DNA from: JAEYZM01 sp943372195
GTDB taxonomy: Bacteria > Bacteroidota > Bacteroidia > Sphingobacteriales > Sphingobacteriaceae
Direction of reading: 5' to 3'
Assembly (NCBI GenBank): GCA_943372195.1
Contig: CALRXS010000016.1
Coordinates: 1 to 64,000, forward strand
DNA: 64,000 nucleotides
The notes beneath the pieces are model-generated. The model made no database searches and was not told where the DNA came from. It was given only the letters and a program-made list of their open reading frames with translations. This document shows, piece after piece, positions 52,785 to 61,891 of the stretch (positions within the stretch are counted from its first letter, which is position 1; the number at the start of each line of letters is the position of its first letter). Position numbers and translations under genes: made by a program.

Positions 52785-53612
52785 ATGGCAAAAACAAAGA
52801 TTCTCTTCATCACCCATGAAATGTCTCCATTTTTGGAGCTTAGCAAAATAGCAAAAATTACTAGGCAATTACCACAAGCGATGCAAGAAAAAGGATTCGA
52901 AATCAGAATTCTTATGCCTCGTTTCGGAAGCATTAATGAGAGAAGAAACAGATTACATGAAGTAATCAGATTATCAGGTATGAACATTGTTATCAATGAC
53001 AATGACAATCCATTAATTATTAAAGTAGCATCGTTACCATCTGCTAGAATGCAGGTTTATTTCTTAGATAACGAAGAATATTTTCAGAGAAAGACAATAT
53101 TTAGAGATGCTAAGGAAAACTTTCATGCCGATAATGATGAGCGTATGATATTCTTCTGTAAAGGAGCAATAGAGACGGTTAAGAAATTAGGTTGGATGCC
53201 AGATGTGGTTCATTGTTTCGGATGGATGACTAGTTTAGTGCCTATGTATTTAAAGACTTCTTATAAAGAAGATCCGATGTTCAAAAACACTAGAGTTGTT
53301 TATTCTGTTTACGAAAACTGTTTTACCGAATCGTTAGATAAAAATTTAAAGACTAAGTCTTTAATGCCAGAGATGGATGCATCACAGACTAGTTTATTGA
53401 AAGATAGTACATGCTCAGCTTTACATATCAATGCAATAAATTATTCAGATGCTGTAGTGAAGGCAGACGAAAACATTGATAATGCCGTTATTAAATTCTT
53501 GTCAAAGCAAAGTGACAAAACTATCATCGAAAATTATAACCACGATGAAATAGATTTTGATACATTTGTTACGTTTTACGAAGAGGTAAGCGAAGAATTA
53601 GTGACTGTATAA
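52785..53612 (+). CDS. Truncated, degenerate starch/glycogen-synthase-like (GT5) protein
   Basis: The 275-residue protein matches only the N-terminal Rossmann half of GT5 synthases (KILFITHEMSPFLELSKIAK, RILMPRFGSINERR, PDVVHCFGWMTSLVPMYLKT). The usual K-x-GGL ADP-glucose motif near the start is replaced by LSKIAKITRQL, and no C-terminal GT-B domain follows. It is unlikely to make glycogen alone. I chose ATG 52785 (MAKTK), with GGAG upstream, over a longer frame. It sits in the conserved pan - DUF4270 - glmS neighbourhood and may have another role. Confidence 0.78.
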   Translation: MAKTKILFITHEMSPFLELSKIAKITRQLPQAMQEKGFEIRILMPRFGSINERRNRLHEVIRLSGMNIVINDNDNPLIIKVASLPSARMQVYFLDNEEYFQRKTIFRDAKENFHADNDERMIFFCKGAIETVKKLGWMPDVVHCFGWMTSLVPMYLKTSYKEDPMFKNTRVVYSVYENCFTESLDKNLKTKSLMPEMDASQTSLLKDSTCSALHINAINYSDAVVKADENIDNAVIKFLSKQSDKTIIENYNHDEIDFDTFVTFYEEVSEELVTV

Positions 53613-53625
53613 TATCAATTAATAG

Positions 53626-54930
53626 ATGAGATTAAATATTCGTAAAGACTTATTAATTCTGTTAATAAGTCTTTTTATATTACAAGCCTGTAAGAAAGAG
53701 GGTGAAATAGGGCTAGAGCAACAAATCGATGAAGAAGGTTTGTTTGGCACATTAGTAGATACTAGCACCATCCGTACATTTTCAGTTAAAGATGACACAC
53801 TGATTTCTAGTCGTTATATCAGAAATCAATTAGGTGAATTTAAAGATCCCTTATTTGGTAACACCAAGGCTAGTATTGCTTTTCAAGCAGTATTATCACA
53901 AAACAATGTAAACTTTGGTACTAATTTAGTACTAGATTCTGTTGTTTTGGTATTGGGTTATATTGGAGACAAAAGCCAAAGATTTTATGGTGATACAAAT
54001 TCAAGAATGACTGTTAATGTGTACCAATTAGATGAAAGCATTACAGAAGATTCAAATTACTACTCTAGTAGAGTCTTTAGAATAAAACCTACCGCAATTG
54101 GCACTACAACTTATCAACCTAGTCCGAACGATTCTCTTACAGTACAAAACATTCGTGATGGTAGACCAGATACAGTTGGTAAAGTTCCACCACAAATGAG
54201 AGTGAGGTTGAGTGATGCATTCGGACAAGAATTATTGTCAAAATCTGGCACATTAGAACTTTCTGAAAATAGTGTCTTTTTAAATACTTATAAAGGCTTT
54301 TATATTACAGCTTCTACAACAAGCGGTGATGGAGGTGTGATGTCTTTTGATTTAACAAATACCAATCGTTCATACATCGTTTTGCATTATAAAAACAGTA
54401 CAGATACTACTAACTTCGTGTTTAATATTAATAGTGTTGCTGCAAATATTAATCGTTATGAACATGATTATACTGGCACCGAAGTAGCAAGCCAATTAGC
54501 TGATTCTACACTAGGTCAGACAAAAACATTTATTCAATCATTAGCTGGCTTAAGAGCTAAAGTTCTTATACCAAATATTAAGAGATTAACAGACTCTGGA
54601 CTTATTGCAGTTAACAAAGCTGAATTAATTGTTAAACCATTTTCGGGTACTGAAAGCCCATATGCACCTATTATTAATTTAGCACTAAAAGCTAGAAGAA
54701 CAGATAACTCTGAATTTGTTGTACAAACAGCAGCATATAATTCTACAACTAAAGAATATAAGTTGGTAGTCACTAATTTTATTCAACAATATCTTAGTGG
54801 CAAATTAGAGATTAAAGAATTATATTTAGAAGATAATAGCAAGCAAATTCGTGCAAATAGATTAGTTATATCTGGGCAAAATTCTGCTGACCCTATTAAA
54901 CTAAGAATATTTTATACTAAACTTTATTAG
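53626..54930 (+). CDS. DUF4270 lipoprotein
   Basis: The 434-residue protein has a lipobox LQAC (Cys22), and a beta-rich body with motifs typical of DUF4270: GLFGTLVDTSTIRTFSVKDD, GNTKASIAFQAVLS, and ADPIKLRIFYTKLY at the end. DUF4270 is a Bacteroidota surface or outer membrane lipoprotein of unknown function. It starts 13 nt after the GT5-like gene and lies 33 nt before glmS, so the three likely share a transcript. Confidence 0.85.
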   Translation: MRLNIRKDLLILLISLFILQACKKEGEIGLEQQIDEEGLFGTLVDTSTIRTFSVKDDTLISSRYIRNQLGEFKDPLFGNTKASIAFQAVLSQNNVNFGTNLVLDSVVLVLGYIGDKSQRFYGDTNSRMTVNVYQLDESITEDSNYYSSRVFRIKPTAIGTTTYQPSPNDSLTVQNIRDGRPDTVGKVPPQMRVRLSDAFGQELLSKSGTLELSENSVFLNTYKGFYITASTTSGDGGVMSFDLTNTNRSYIVLHYKNSTDTTNFVFNINSVAANINRYEHDYTGTEVASQLADSTLGQTKTFIQSLAGLRAKVLIPNIKRLTDSGLIAVNKAELIVKPFSGTESPYAPIINLALKARRTDNSEFVVQTAAYNSTTKEYKLVVTNFIQQYLSGKLEIKELYLEDNSKQIRANRLVISGQNSADPIKLRIFYTKLY

Positions 54931-54963
54931 AGTATATTTACTTAAACTAAAACAAAATTAACT

Positions 54964-56799
54964 ATGTGTGGCATTGTTGGTTATATAGGTTTCAGAGAAG
55001 CCTACCCGATTATTATTAAAGGATTACAAAGATTAGAGTATAGAGGTTATGATAGTGCTGGTGTTGCCTTGTTAGATGGTGACATGAAAATTTATAAAAA
55101 AGAAGGAAAGGTTAGTGACTTAGTTTCTTTTGTAGAAAATCAATCTACTGTAGGCACTATTGGTATGGGTCATACACGTTGGGCTACTCACGGAGCACCA
55201 AGTGATAGAAATTCTCACCCACATACTTCTAATGATGGTAGAATGAGTATCATTCATAATGGTATCATCGAAAACTATGCAAGTATTAAAGAAGAAATGA
55301 TCAAACGTGGACATGTTTTCACGAGTGATACTGATACTGAAGTTTTAATACACTTAATAGAAGACATCCAGAAAAATACAGGTAATACTTTAGATGAAGC
55401 AGTACGTATTGCATTACACGAAGTAGTAGGTGCATATGCTATTGTTGTAATGTCTAAAGACAATCCAGATGAAATCATCGCTGCCCGTAAAGGTAGTCCA
55501 ATGGTTATTGGCGTTGGTGAAGGTGAATATTTCATAGCATCAGATGCATCTCCAATTATTGAGTATACTAAAAATGTAATTTTCTTAAACGATAGCGAAA
55601 TGGCTATTGTGAAGAAAAATAGTTTAGTAATTAAGACTATTGATAACGTAGTTCAAAACCCTTATATACAAGAGTTAGCAATTCAATTAGAGATGATTGA
55701 AAAAGGTGGTTACGATCATTTCATGATGAAAGAGATATATGAACAACCTCGCTCAATTCATGATAGTATGAGAGGTAGAATAAATGCGAAAGATGGTTTT
55801 ATAAATTTATCAGGACTTAACGAATACGAAGAGAAGTTTAAACAAGCAGATAGAATATTAATTGTTGCTTGTGGTACATCATGGCATGCTGGTTTAGTTG
55901 CAGAATATTTAATTGAAGATTTTGCAAGAATACCTGTTGAAGTTGAATATGCTTCTGAATTCAGATATAGAAATCCGATCATCACAGAAAAAGATATTGT
56001 AATTGCAATTTCTCAATCAGGTGAGACTGCAGATACTTTAGCTGCTATTGAATTAGCAAAATCTAAAGGAGCAACAATATTCGGTATTTGTAATGTGGTT
56101 GGTTCATCAATTCCACGTGCATCAAATGCTGGTGCATATACTCATGCTGGTCCGGAGATCGGTGTTGCATCTACCAAAGCATTTACTGCTCAAGTAACTG
56201 TTTTAACTTTATTAGCATTATCTATTGCTCAGAAAAAAGGTACAATTAAGAAAACTAGATTAATTGAAGTTTTAACTGCATTAGAAGATATCCCAAATAA
56301 AGTAGAAAAAGCATTATCAAGTAACGAAGAAATCAAAGGAATCTCGGCTCGTTTTAAAGATGCACACAACTTCTTGTATTTGGGTAGAGGATATAATTTC
56401 CCTGTAGCCTTAGAAGGTGCATTAAAACTAAAAGAAATTTCTTATATCCACGCAGAAGGTTACCCTGCCGCTGAAATGAAACATGGTCCGATCGCTCTTA
56501 TCGACGATCAAATGCCTGTAGTAGTTATTGCAACTAAAGGCACCATACTTGAAAAAACTATTTCAAATATTCAAGAAGTAAAAGCTAGAAAGGGTGTAAT
56601 TATTGCAGTCGTTACAGAAGGTGATCAAGAAGTAAGAAAGATGGCTGATTATGTAATTGAAATACCAGATACAGAAGAAGCATTAGTTCCATTATTAGCA
56701 ACTATACCATTACAATTATTATCATACCATATCGCAATCATGAGAGGCTGTAATGTAGATCAGCCGAGGAATTTAGCGAAGTCGGTTACGGTTGAATAG
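54964..56799 (+). CDS. glmS: Glucosamine-fructose-6-phosphate aminotransferase GlmS
   Basis: The 611-residue enzyme makes glucosamine-6-phosphate for peptidoglycan and lipid A. The N-terminal glutaminase domain begins MCGIVGYIG with nucleophile Cys2, followed by HTRWATHGAP. Two SIS domains (about 290-430 and 460-600) bind the sugar phosphate, with SQSGETADTLAA and AEMKHGPIALID. The C-terminal DQPRNLAKSVTVE is conserved. It is downstream of the DUF4270 gene. No glmS ribozyme motif was seen. Confidence 0.97.
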   Translation: MCGIVGYIGFREAYPIIIKGLQRLEYRGYDSAGVALLDGDMKIYKKEGKVSDLVSFVENQSTVGTIGMGHTRWATHGAPSDRNSHPHTSNDGRMSIIHNGIIENYASIKEEMIKRGHVFTSDTDTEVLIHLIEDIQKNTGNTLDEAVRIALHEVVGAYAIVVMSKDNPDEIIAARKGSPMVIGVGEGEYFIASDASPIIEYTKNVIFLNDSEMAIVKKNSLVIKTIDNVVQNPYIQELAIQLEMIEKGGYDHFMMKEIYEQPRSIHDSMRGRINAKDGFINLSGLNEYEEKFKQADRILIVACGTSWHAGLVAEYLIEDFARIPVEVEYASEFRYRNPIITEKDIVIAISQSGETADTLAAIELAKSKGATIFGICNVVGSSIPRASNAGAYTHAGPEIGVASTKAFTAQVTVLTLLALSIAQKKGTIKKTRLIEVLTALEDIPNKVEKALSSNEEIKGISARFKDAHNFLYLGRGYNFPVALEGALKLKEISYIHAEGYPAAEMKHGPIALIDDQMPVVVIATKGTILEKTISNIQEVKARKGVIIAVVTEGDQEVRKMADYVIEIPDTEEALVPLLATIPLQLLSYHIAIMRGCNVDQPRNLAKSVTVE

Positions 56800-56810
56800 A
56801 TGTACTGTGT

Positions 56811-56851
56811 ACTAAGTACATTGTACAAAGTATTAAGTATTAAGTATTAAG
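56811..56851 (+). repeat. GTAC-rich and 7-bp tandem repeat after glmS
   Basis: GTAC occurs at three close positions (GTACTAAGTACATTGTAC), followed by three copies of TATTAAG (56831-56851). A similar string, TTGTACAAAGTAC, occurs upstream of the NlpC/P60 gene near 12537-12547. They look like dispersed or slippage-derived intergenic repeats. Confidence 0.7.
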
Positions 56852-56883
56852 ACTTGAGCTAATTAAGAGTTTTAATTAAATAA

Positions 56884-56917
56884 AAAGAGGTGCATTCTAT
56901 AAAGATAGCACCTCTTT
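56884..56917. terminator. Terminator hairpin copy A (between glmS and the receiver gene)
   Basis: AAAGAGGTGC (56884-56893) pairs with GCACCTCTTT (56908-56917) around a 14-nt loop that contains TCTATAAAGAT. A/T tracts flank both sides, so it can stop transcription from either gene. It is a near copy of the hairpin at 61153-61192. Confidence 0.8.
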
Positions 56918-56950
56918 CTTTTTCTAGTCACCAGTTACCAGTTACTAACA

Positions 56951-57349
56951 TCATATCTCCAAATTCAATTCTTTCGAAAGTTTCTCTACAGTAAGAGGCT
57001 TGCTTATAAATCCTTTTAACACTTTATATCTACTTACGCTTTTAATATCATCAGGATTATTAGAGCTTGAAGATAAGTAGATAGCAGGGTATTCGACTAG
57101 ATTTAATTTTTCTATCTCATTTAAAAAATCCCAACCATCCCATATAGGCATATTAATATCTAAAATAATTAGATCATAATATTTTGTATTTGCTAATAAA
57201 TTTTTTGAAACTTCATTGAATGCATCTTCTCCATTTTCAAAATGATCGAATTCATTTTTGATGCCTCTTATTTCAAACATTGTTTTTAGTGTAAAGACGA
57301 AAATGGGATCGTCATCTATTACACATATTTTTAAGTCTCTAATTCTCAT
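56951..57349 (-). CDS. Stand-alone response regulator receiver (CheY-like)
   Basis: The 132-residue protein is a single receiver domain: acidic pocket Asp12-14 (VIDDDP), phospho-acceptor Asp64 (ILDINMP), a Ser cluster at about 93-96 and Lys117 (FISKPL). No output domain is attached, so it must signal by binding another protein or by phosphotransfer. ATG 57349 was chosen over TTG 57379. It overlaps the kinase gene by 11 nt and is the last gene of the four-gene operon. Confidence 0.9.
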   Translation of the reverse strand: MRIRDLKICVIDDDPIFVFTLKTMFEIRGIKNEFDHFENGEDAFNEVSKNLLANTKYYDLIILDINMPIWDGWDFLNEIEKLNLVEYPAIYLSSSSNNPDDIKSVSRYKVLKGFISKPLTVEKLSKELNLEI

Positions 57350-59543
57350 ATTTAAAATTAACTGTAAAAGTTGTACCAATATTTACTTCGCTTTCAACAT
57401 CTATGCTGCCACCCATCGCTTCAACTTGATTTTTAGTTATAAATAATCCAATTCCTCTTGCATCTGCATTTCTGTGAAAAGTCTTATACATTCCAAACAT
57501 TTTCCTTCTATTTCTTTCCATATCAATTCCTATTCCATTATCACTTACACTCATTTTTATCCCGTAGTCATTTTTTTCTGCAGTAATTTTTATGAATGAC
57601 TTTTTATTAACATCTCTATATTTAATAGCATTAGTAATTAGGTTAAGAATAATACTGTCTAAATAAGTAGGTAAAGCTAATACTGTAATATCTTTTTTAA
57701 CATCGTTAATGATTCGTATCTCTGAATTCACTTCAAATGATGAAACATTGCTGATAGCTTTATTTATTGTACTATATAAATTGATACCTTCTAAACTTTT
57801 ATGTTTGTTATTTATTATTTGTGCGATATCTGTTAAATGATCAATCGTTTCAAATAAATTTTCAATTGATCCTTGAAGAATCTGTGTTAATTGAAATTCT
57901 TTTAGTTCTGGTTTTTTAATAAATAACATCTCCATTAAAGATCGAATATTTACAGTATGCGACCTTAAGTTATGAGATACGATATATGCAAAATTTTGTA
58001 ATCGTTCATTTTGTAATTGAGTTAAGTTTAATAATAAATTTTGCTCTTCATTATTTTTCTTCTTATCGGTGATATTTGTTTCTACTGCAATATATCCGTT
58101 TAATTCTCCAAACTCATCGTATATTGGTACTATATTTAATTCAAGCCAATAGTCATTATTATACTTGCCTCTATTTAGAATTTCAATGCCACTAATTGTT
58201 TGCTTCTTATCTAAGGTTTCGTTTATAATTTTTATTGTATCTGTATTTGTTTTTTCACATTGAAACATCCTCGGACTATTACCTACAATTTCTTCTAATT
58301 TATATCCTGTTAATTCTAATAAACTGTCATTTACCCAAAGTATTTTTTTCTCTTTATTAGTAATCACTACACAATTTGAAGTATGTTTCGCAACCAATGA
58401 TAATTGTTGTATCTCTCTTTCTGACTGCTTCCTTTGAGTAATATCTTGTAAAGACCCACTGAACTGTAATAAGCCATCTTGATTCATGGCCCATTCCATT
58501 ATTATTGATACCCATCTTTCTTCATTATCATTCTCTCTATTTATGATTATATCACAGTTTAAGTTTTCAATCTTTGTGCTTTTTAAATTAAATGAGCTAG
58601 AAATTTGTTCATGATATTTTTGATTTATCAACTTTAAGAATCTCTCTAGGCTAATATTTTTAACTTGATCTATACCTAATATTTCACAAACAATATCAGA
58701 AATTGCAAGAGCATTTTGTTGAGGCGAATAATCAATATGTCCTAATTTAGATATGCTCTGTGCTCTAATTAATCTTAAACTTGTCTTCTGTAATTCATTT
58801 GTTCTTTCTATTACTTCGTTTTCAAGATTCTCTGTTAGTTCTTTATTGATTTTTTGTTCAATATTTAGTTTCTCCTGAAGTTCTAAAATATTCTCTGATA
58901 ATTCACCAATTTCATCTTTCTCAAATTTGTATGAATATCGAGAATCATAAACACCTTTTTTAAGTTCGTTGGTTATTTTTATAAGTTTATAAATAGGTGA
59001 TGATAGTTTTTTAGCGAAGAAGTAAAAAATTAAAATCGATAAAATAATAATTACACCTAGAGAATAATATACTGGTGAAATTAATTCAGAAATTGTGGCA
59101 TTGATTTTACTTTTTGATGCTCTAATAATTATTTCGCCATTAAACAATTTTGATTTAAATTCAGTAGTTGTGTATATATAATCTTCGTAGTTCTTTTCTG
59201 TTACATCATCTATATTAATAGAATCAGGATAACTAGTTAATATCTTTGTAATACTACTGTTTGTTGAATCTTCTTTTATTAGTACAGCACAATAATCGAA
59301 ATCTTGTTTTAATGAAATAAACTCAATAGTTTTTTTTACCCCGTTAAAATCTTCAGAATTTAATGCAATCTCAACTCCTAACGCAACAGTTTTAGTTAGT
59401 TCTTTGTATTCATATTCTTTTGTTTCAATGAATTTAGAGGATAATTTATTCGGATAATATATTATAAAAATACCTGCACCAATAATTAAACTAAGTGTAA
59501 ATGGCACCCAAATTTTATAAAATATTTTATTGAAAAGTTGCAT
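57339..59543 (-). CDS. Membrane-bound PAS-domain sensor histidine kinase
   Basis: The 734-residue kinase has TM1 (about 11-30), an extracytoplasmic sensor (about 35-155), TM2 (about 157-177), a HAMP-like linker, two PAS regions (about 260-375 and 380-500; the second is IVGNSPRMFQC and GYIAVETNIT-like), a His box with phospho-acceptor His524 (YIVSHNLRSH), and a HATPase domain with NLITNAIKYR and SDNGIGID. It would sense a periplasmic signal and phosphorylate the receiver. Its ATG overlaps the stop of the binding-protein gene (TAATG), a strong sign that the two act together. Confidence 0.92.
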   Translation of the reverse strand: MQLFNKIFYKIWVPFTLSLIIGAGIFIIYYPNKLSSKFIETKEYEYKELTKTVALGVEIALNSEDFNGVKKTIEFISLKQDFDYCAVLIKEDSTNSSITKILTSYPDSINIDDVTEKNYEDYIYTTTEFKSKLFNGEIIIRASKSKINATISELISPVYYSLGVIIILSILIFYFFAKKLSSPIYKLIKITNELKKGVYDSRYSYKFEKDEIGELSENILELQEKLNIEQKINKELTENLENEVIERTNELQKTSLRLIRAQSISKLGHIDYSPQQNALAISDIVCEILGIDQVKNISLERFLKLINQKYHEQISSSFNLKSTKIENLNCDIIINRENDNEERWVSIIMEWAMNQDGLLQFSGSLQDITQRKQSEREIQQLSLVAKHTSNCVVITNKEKKILWVNDSLLELTGYKLEEIVGNSPRMFQCEKTNTDTIKIINETLDKKQTISGIEILNRGKYNNDYWLELNIVPIYDEFGELNGYIAVETNITDKKKNNEEQNLLLNLTQLQNERLQNFAYIVSHNLRSHTVNIRSLMEMLFIKKPELKEFQLTQILQGSIENLFETIDHLTDIAQIINNKHKSLEGINLYSTINKAISNVSSFEVNSEIRIINDVKKDITVLALPTYLDSIILNLITNAIKYRDVNKKSFIKITAEKNDYGIKMSVSDNGIGIDMERNRRKMFGMYKTFHRNADARGIGLFITKNQVEAMGGSIDVESEVNIGTTFTVNFKYEN

Positions 59544-59995
59544 TAGTCTACAATTTTAATTGTTATTTTATTTAATAGATTTGAGTTCGTTGATTTTATA
59601 ATAGCTATTGAACCTGGATTAGTTTCAACGTACTCTATAATTTCTTTATCTCTTTCTAGAAATACTGGGGGGTTTGCTCTACCTTGAAAAACTAATGATA
59701 ACCAATATTTCATCATTACATCTTTTTTCCCATTGAATAAAAACTTAGCTACAACTTCTACATTTTCGTTTTTGCTAGATGGCAATACTATAATTGTCTG
59801 TTCATTATTTGGCCAAGAGGTATATTTCCCCTTAAAAATTTGACTGATTTCTTTTGTGCTTAATTGTTTAGTCCCAATATTATTACCTATAACTATATAG
59901 CCTGTTGGTAAAGTGTATTGACTGTAAGAGAATGTACTTAATGCCATTAAAAACAATAATGACATTAAGGCTTTAATTGAAAATCTAGAAACCAT
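59543..59995 (-). CDS. Short PstS-like periplasmic substrate-binding protein
   Basis: The 150-residue protein has a signal peptide ending near SYSQ and one PBP-like lobe: TGYIVIGNNIGTKQLSTKEI, QIFKGKYTSWPNNEQTII, MMKYWLSLVFQGRANPPVFL, YVETNPGSIAIIKS. This pattern matches small PstS-related domains that often sit next to sensor kinases or cyclic-di-GMP proteins rather than ABC transporters. No transporter genes are near. It is coupled to the kinase by a one-nt overlap and to the barrel gene by 11 nt. Phosphate is a possible ligand; this is unproven. Confidence 0.85.
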   Translation of the reverse strand: MVSRFSIKALMSLLFLMALSTFSYSQYTLPTGYIVIGNNIGTKQLSTKEISQIFKGKYTSWPNNEQTIIVLPSSKNENVEVVAKFLFNGKKDVMMKYWLSLVFQGRANPPVFLERDKEIIEYVETNPGSIAIIKSTNSNLLNKITIKIVD

Positions 59996-61067
59996 ATGCC
60001 AATTGAATTTCTAGTGAAACTCTTTTCGAATTCCCTAAATTGTGAGAAAGTATTCTACGTTCATACTCTAATTGAGCTTTTATATTCAATAAATAACTGA
60101 ATTCATATTTATATCCAATTCCAATCTTTTCTATGAAAATTTGATTAGTATATAAATCATTCTTTTCAACATTCATTATATCATGAAGTGCGTATATAGT
60201 ATTCTTATCAGCAAATGGATATCCGAAATACGTAAAATTTGAATAGTTTGTTGCTTTACCTAAAGTATCTGTACGAGTTGTATTGATATTAAATTCATTT
60301 AAGATTTCAATGTTCTTTGCAAAATACGCAAACGAAAATGAACTTAATCCTACTCCAATCGCTCCTGTATATTCGACATTGCTGTGATTAGGGGCCTTTG
60401 TATGCCCAGTATGAGAACCTGAAATATTATTAGGTAGATAATCATAGTAATGTGACAATCCAATTCTCATACCATCTATTGGTTTGATATGTAAAGAAAT
60501 ACCTAATGGAGGATCTACATGTCCTTGATATATATCGGTTGAATTAATTCCATTTCCAATAATTATATCATAGCCAAAATTTAGTTTACCAATATTTTGC
60601 CCTTGAAATTGTACACCTAATGTATGAAGTGGAATGAAGTAATTAAATGAATTAGGTCTATGTATCGTAGGGAAAAATAGTCTGCCGTGATGGTAGACAT
60701 CATTCCAATAGTTCAAAGGTGTATGAATCTTTCCTGCTATAATACTATGATTCCGGTAATAATTAAATTTTACAAAACTTCTTTCAATACTTGGTAAAAA
60801 TCCGGTTGCAGAATTAGAATTATATCGAACAACATATTCACCTAAGAAACTTATTTTATTATTTAGTTTTGATGTTACAAAAAAACTATGTTCTCCTAAA
60901 CTATAGTAGGAATTTGTTTTATTATTAATATTATCTAAAGAAAATTCAACGTGCCCGAAACCATTGAATTTAGTCTCTTTTACTTGAGCAATTGAATCTA
61001 ATTGGTAGATTAATAAAGTTGTGAAAATTAGAAGTTTAATTTTCAATCTGTGTGTTAGCATTTTCAA
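59985..61067 (-). CDS. Outer membrane beta-barrel (porin-like) protein
   Basis: The 360-residue protein has a signal peptide (about 1-27, ending SIAQ) and a barrel made of alternating strands, such as SYYSLGEHSFFVTSK, FLGEYVVRY, RSFVKFNYYR, GVQFQGQNIGKLNFGYD and a C-terminal LEIQLAYGF ending in Phe. No plug is present, so it is not TonB-dependent. It may admit or display the ligand for the binding protein downstream. It is first in the four-gene sensory operon. Confidence 0.78.
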   Translation of the reverse strand: MKMLTHRLKIKLLIFTTLLIYQLDSIAQVKETKFNGFGHVEFSLDNINNKTNSYYSLGEHSFFVTSKLNNKISFLGEYVVRYNSNSATGFLPSIERSFVKFNYYRNHSIIAGKIHTPLNYWNDVYHHGRLFFPTIHRPNSFNYFIPLHTLGVQFQGQNIGKLNFGYDIIIGNGINSTDIYQGHVDPPLGISLHIKPIDGMRIGLSHYYDYLPNNISGSHTGHTKAPNHSNVEYTGAIGVGLSSFSFAYFAKNIEILNEFNINTTRTDTLGKATNYSNFTYFGYPFADKNTIYALHDIMNVEKNDLYTNQIFIEKIGIGYKYEFSYLLNIKAQLEYERRILSHNLGNSKRVSLEIQLAYGF

Positions 61068-61152
61068 ATATATGTATGCTAAACACTACTATATAAAAAT
61101 TGTATGCAATAACTGAAAATCTACTAAATTTAGTACTACTAATATTAGTAAT

Positions 61153-61192
61153 AAAAAAGAGGTGCTATCTATAAAGATTGCACCTCTTTTTT
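61153..61192 (-). terminator. Terminator hairpin copy B (downstream of sodA)
   Basis: AAAAAAGAGGTGC (61153-61165) pairs with GCACCTCTTTTTT (61180-61192), 13 bp, around a loop with TCTATAAAGAT. The 28-nt core differs from copy A at only three positions, in the same orientation. T residues follow on the minus strand, so it terminates sodA. Confidence 0.82.
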
Positions 61193-61230
61193 ATTATGTT
61201 TTTCTTTTTTTAGCTACTAGTTACTGATAA

Positions 61231-61833
61231 CTACCCCTTCATTCTCTCCGCTACAGCATTCCAATTTACAACATTGAAAAACGCACCCATATAATCAGGT
61301 CTACGGTTTTGATATTTTAAGTAATATGCATGTTCCCAAACATCCATTCCTAAAATTGGTGTTCCTTTTACTTCTGCAATATCCATCAAAGGATTGTCTT
61401 GGTTTGGTGTAGATGTTACAGCTAACTTACCATCAGCACCAACAATTAACCATGCCCAACCAGAACCAAATCTTGTTGCACCTGCGTTGATGAATTTAGT
61501 TTTGAATTCTTCGAATGAACCGAAAGCAGAATTAATTGCAGCTGCTAATTCACCTGTTGGAGTACCACCACCATTCGGACTCATTACCGACCAGAATAAT
61601 GTGTGATTATAATGACCACCACCATTGTTGCGAACTGCCATAGGGTGCTTAGAAATATTTTTGCAAATATCTTCGATACTCATATTTTCTAATTCAGTAC
61701 CTGCAATTGCATTGTTTAAGTTGGTAACATAGGCAGCATGGTGTTTACCATGGTGAATTTCCATTGTCATTTTGTCGATATGCGGTTCTAATGCATCAAC
61801 TGCATAAGGAAGCGCTGGTAGTGTAAATGCCAT
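61231..61833 (-). CDS. sodA: Superoxide dismutase, Mn-type of the Fe/Mn family
   Basis: The 200-residue enzyme detoxifies superoxide. Metal ligands are His27, His77 (GGHYNHTLFW), Asp164 and His168 (LGMDVWEHAYYLKYQN). Gly73 and Gln145 (STPNQDNP) at the second-shell positions fit a manganese-specific enzyme rather than an iron one; cambialism cannot be excluded. It has no signal peptide, so it is cytoplasmic. It has its own -7-like promoter and terminator. Confidence 0.95.
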   Translation of the reverse strand: MAFTLPALPYAVDALEPHIDKMTMEIHHGKHHAAYVTNLNNAIAGTELENMSIEDICKNISKHPMAVRNNGGGHYNHTLFWSVMSPNGGGTPTGELAAAINSAFGSFEEFKTKFINAGATRFGSGWAWLIVGADGKLAVTSTPNQDNPLMDIAEVKGTPILGMDVWEHAYYLKYQNRRPDYMGAFFNVVNWNAVAERMKG

Positions 61834-61870
61834 ATTTTTTATTTTAATTGTTTGAATACTTTTAGAGAAA

Positions 61871-61878
61871 CAAATATA
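61871..61878 (-). promoter_or_regulatory. -7 promoter element of sodA
   Basis: TATATTTG on the minus strand matches TAnnTTTG, 37 nt before the sodA ATG. No -33 TTTG is visible at the usual position. Confidence 0.45.
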
Positions 61879-61891
61879 TCAATTAATGGTT

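Noticed and set aside
56811..56851. Possible CRISPR-like or regulatory repeat after glmS
   Set aside because: The units are 7 bp with no spacers; simple tandem repeat only.
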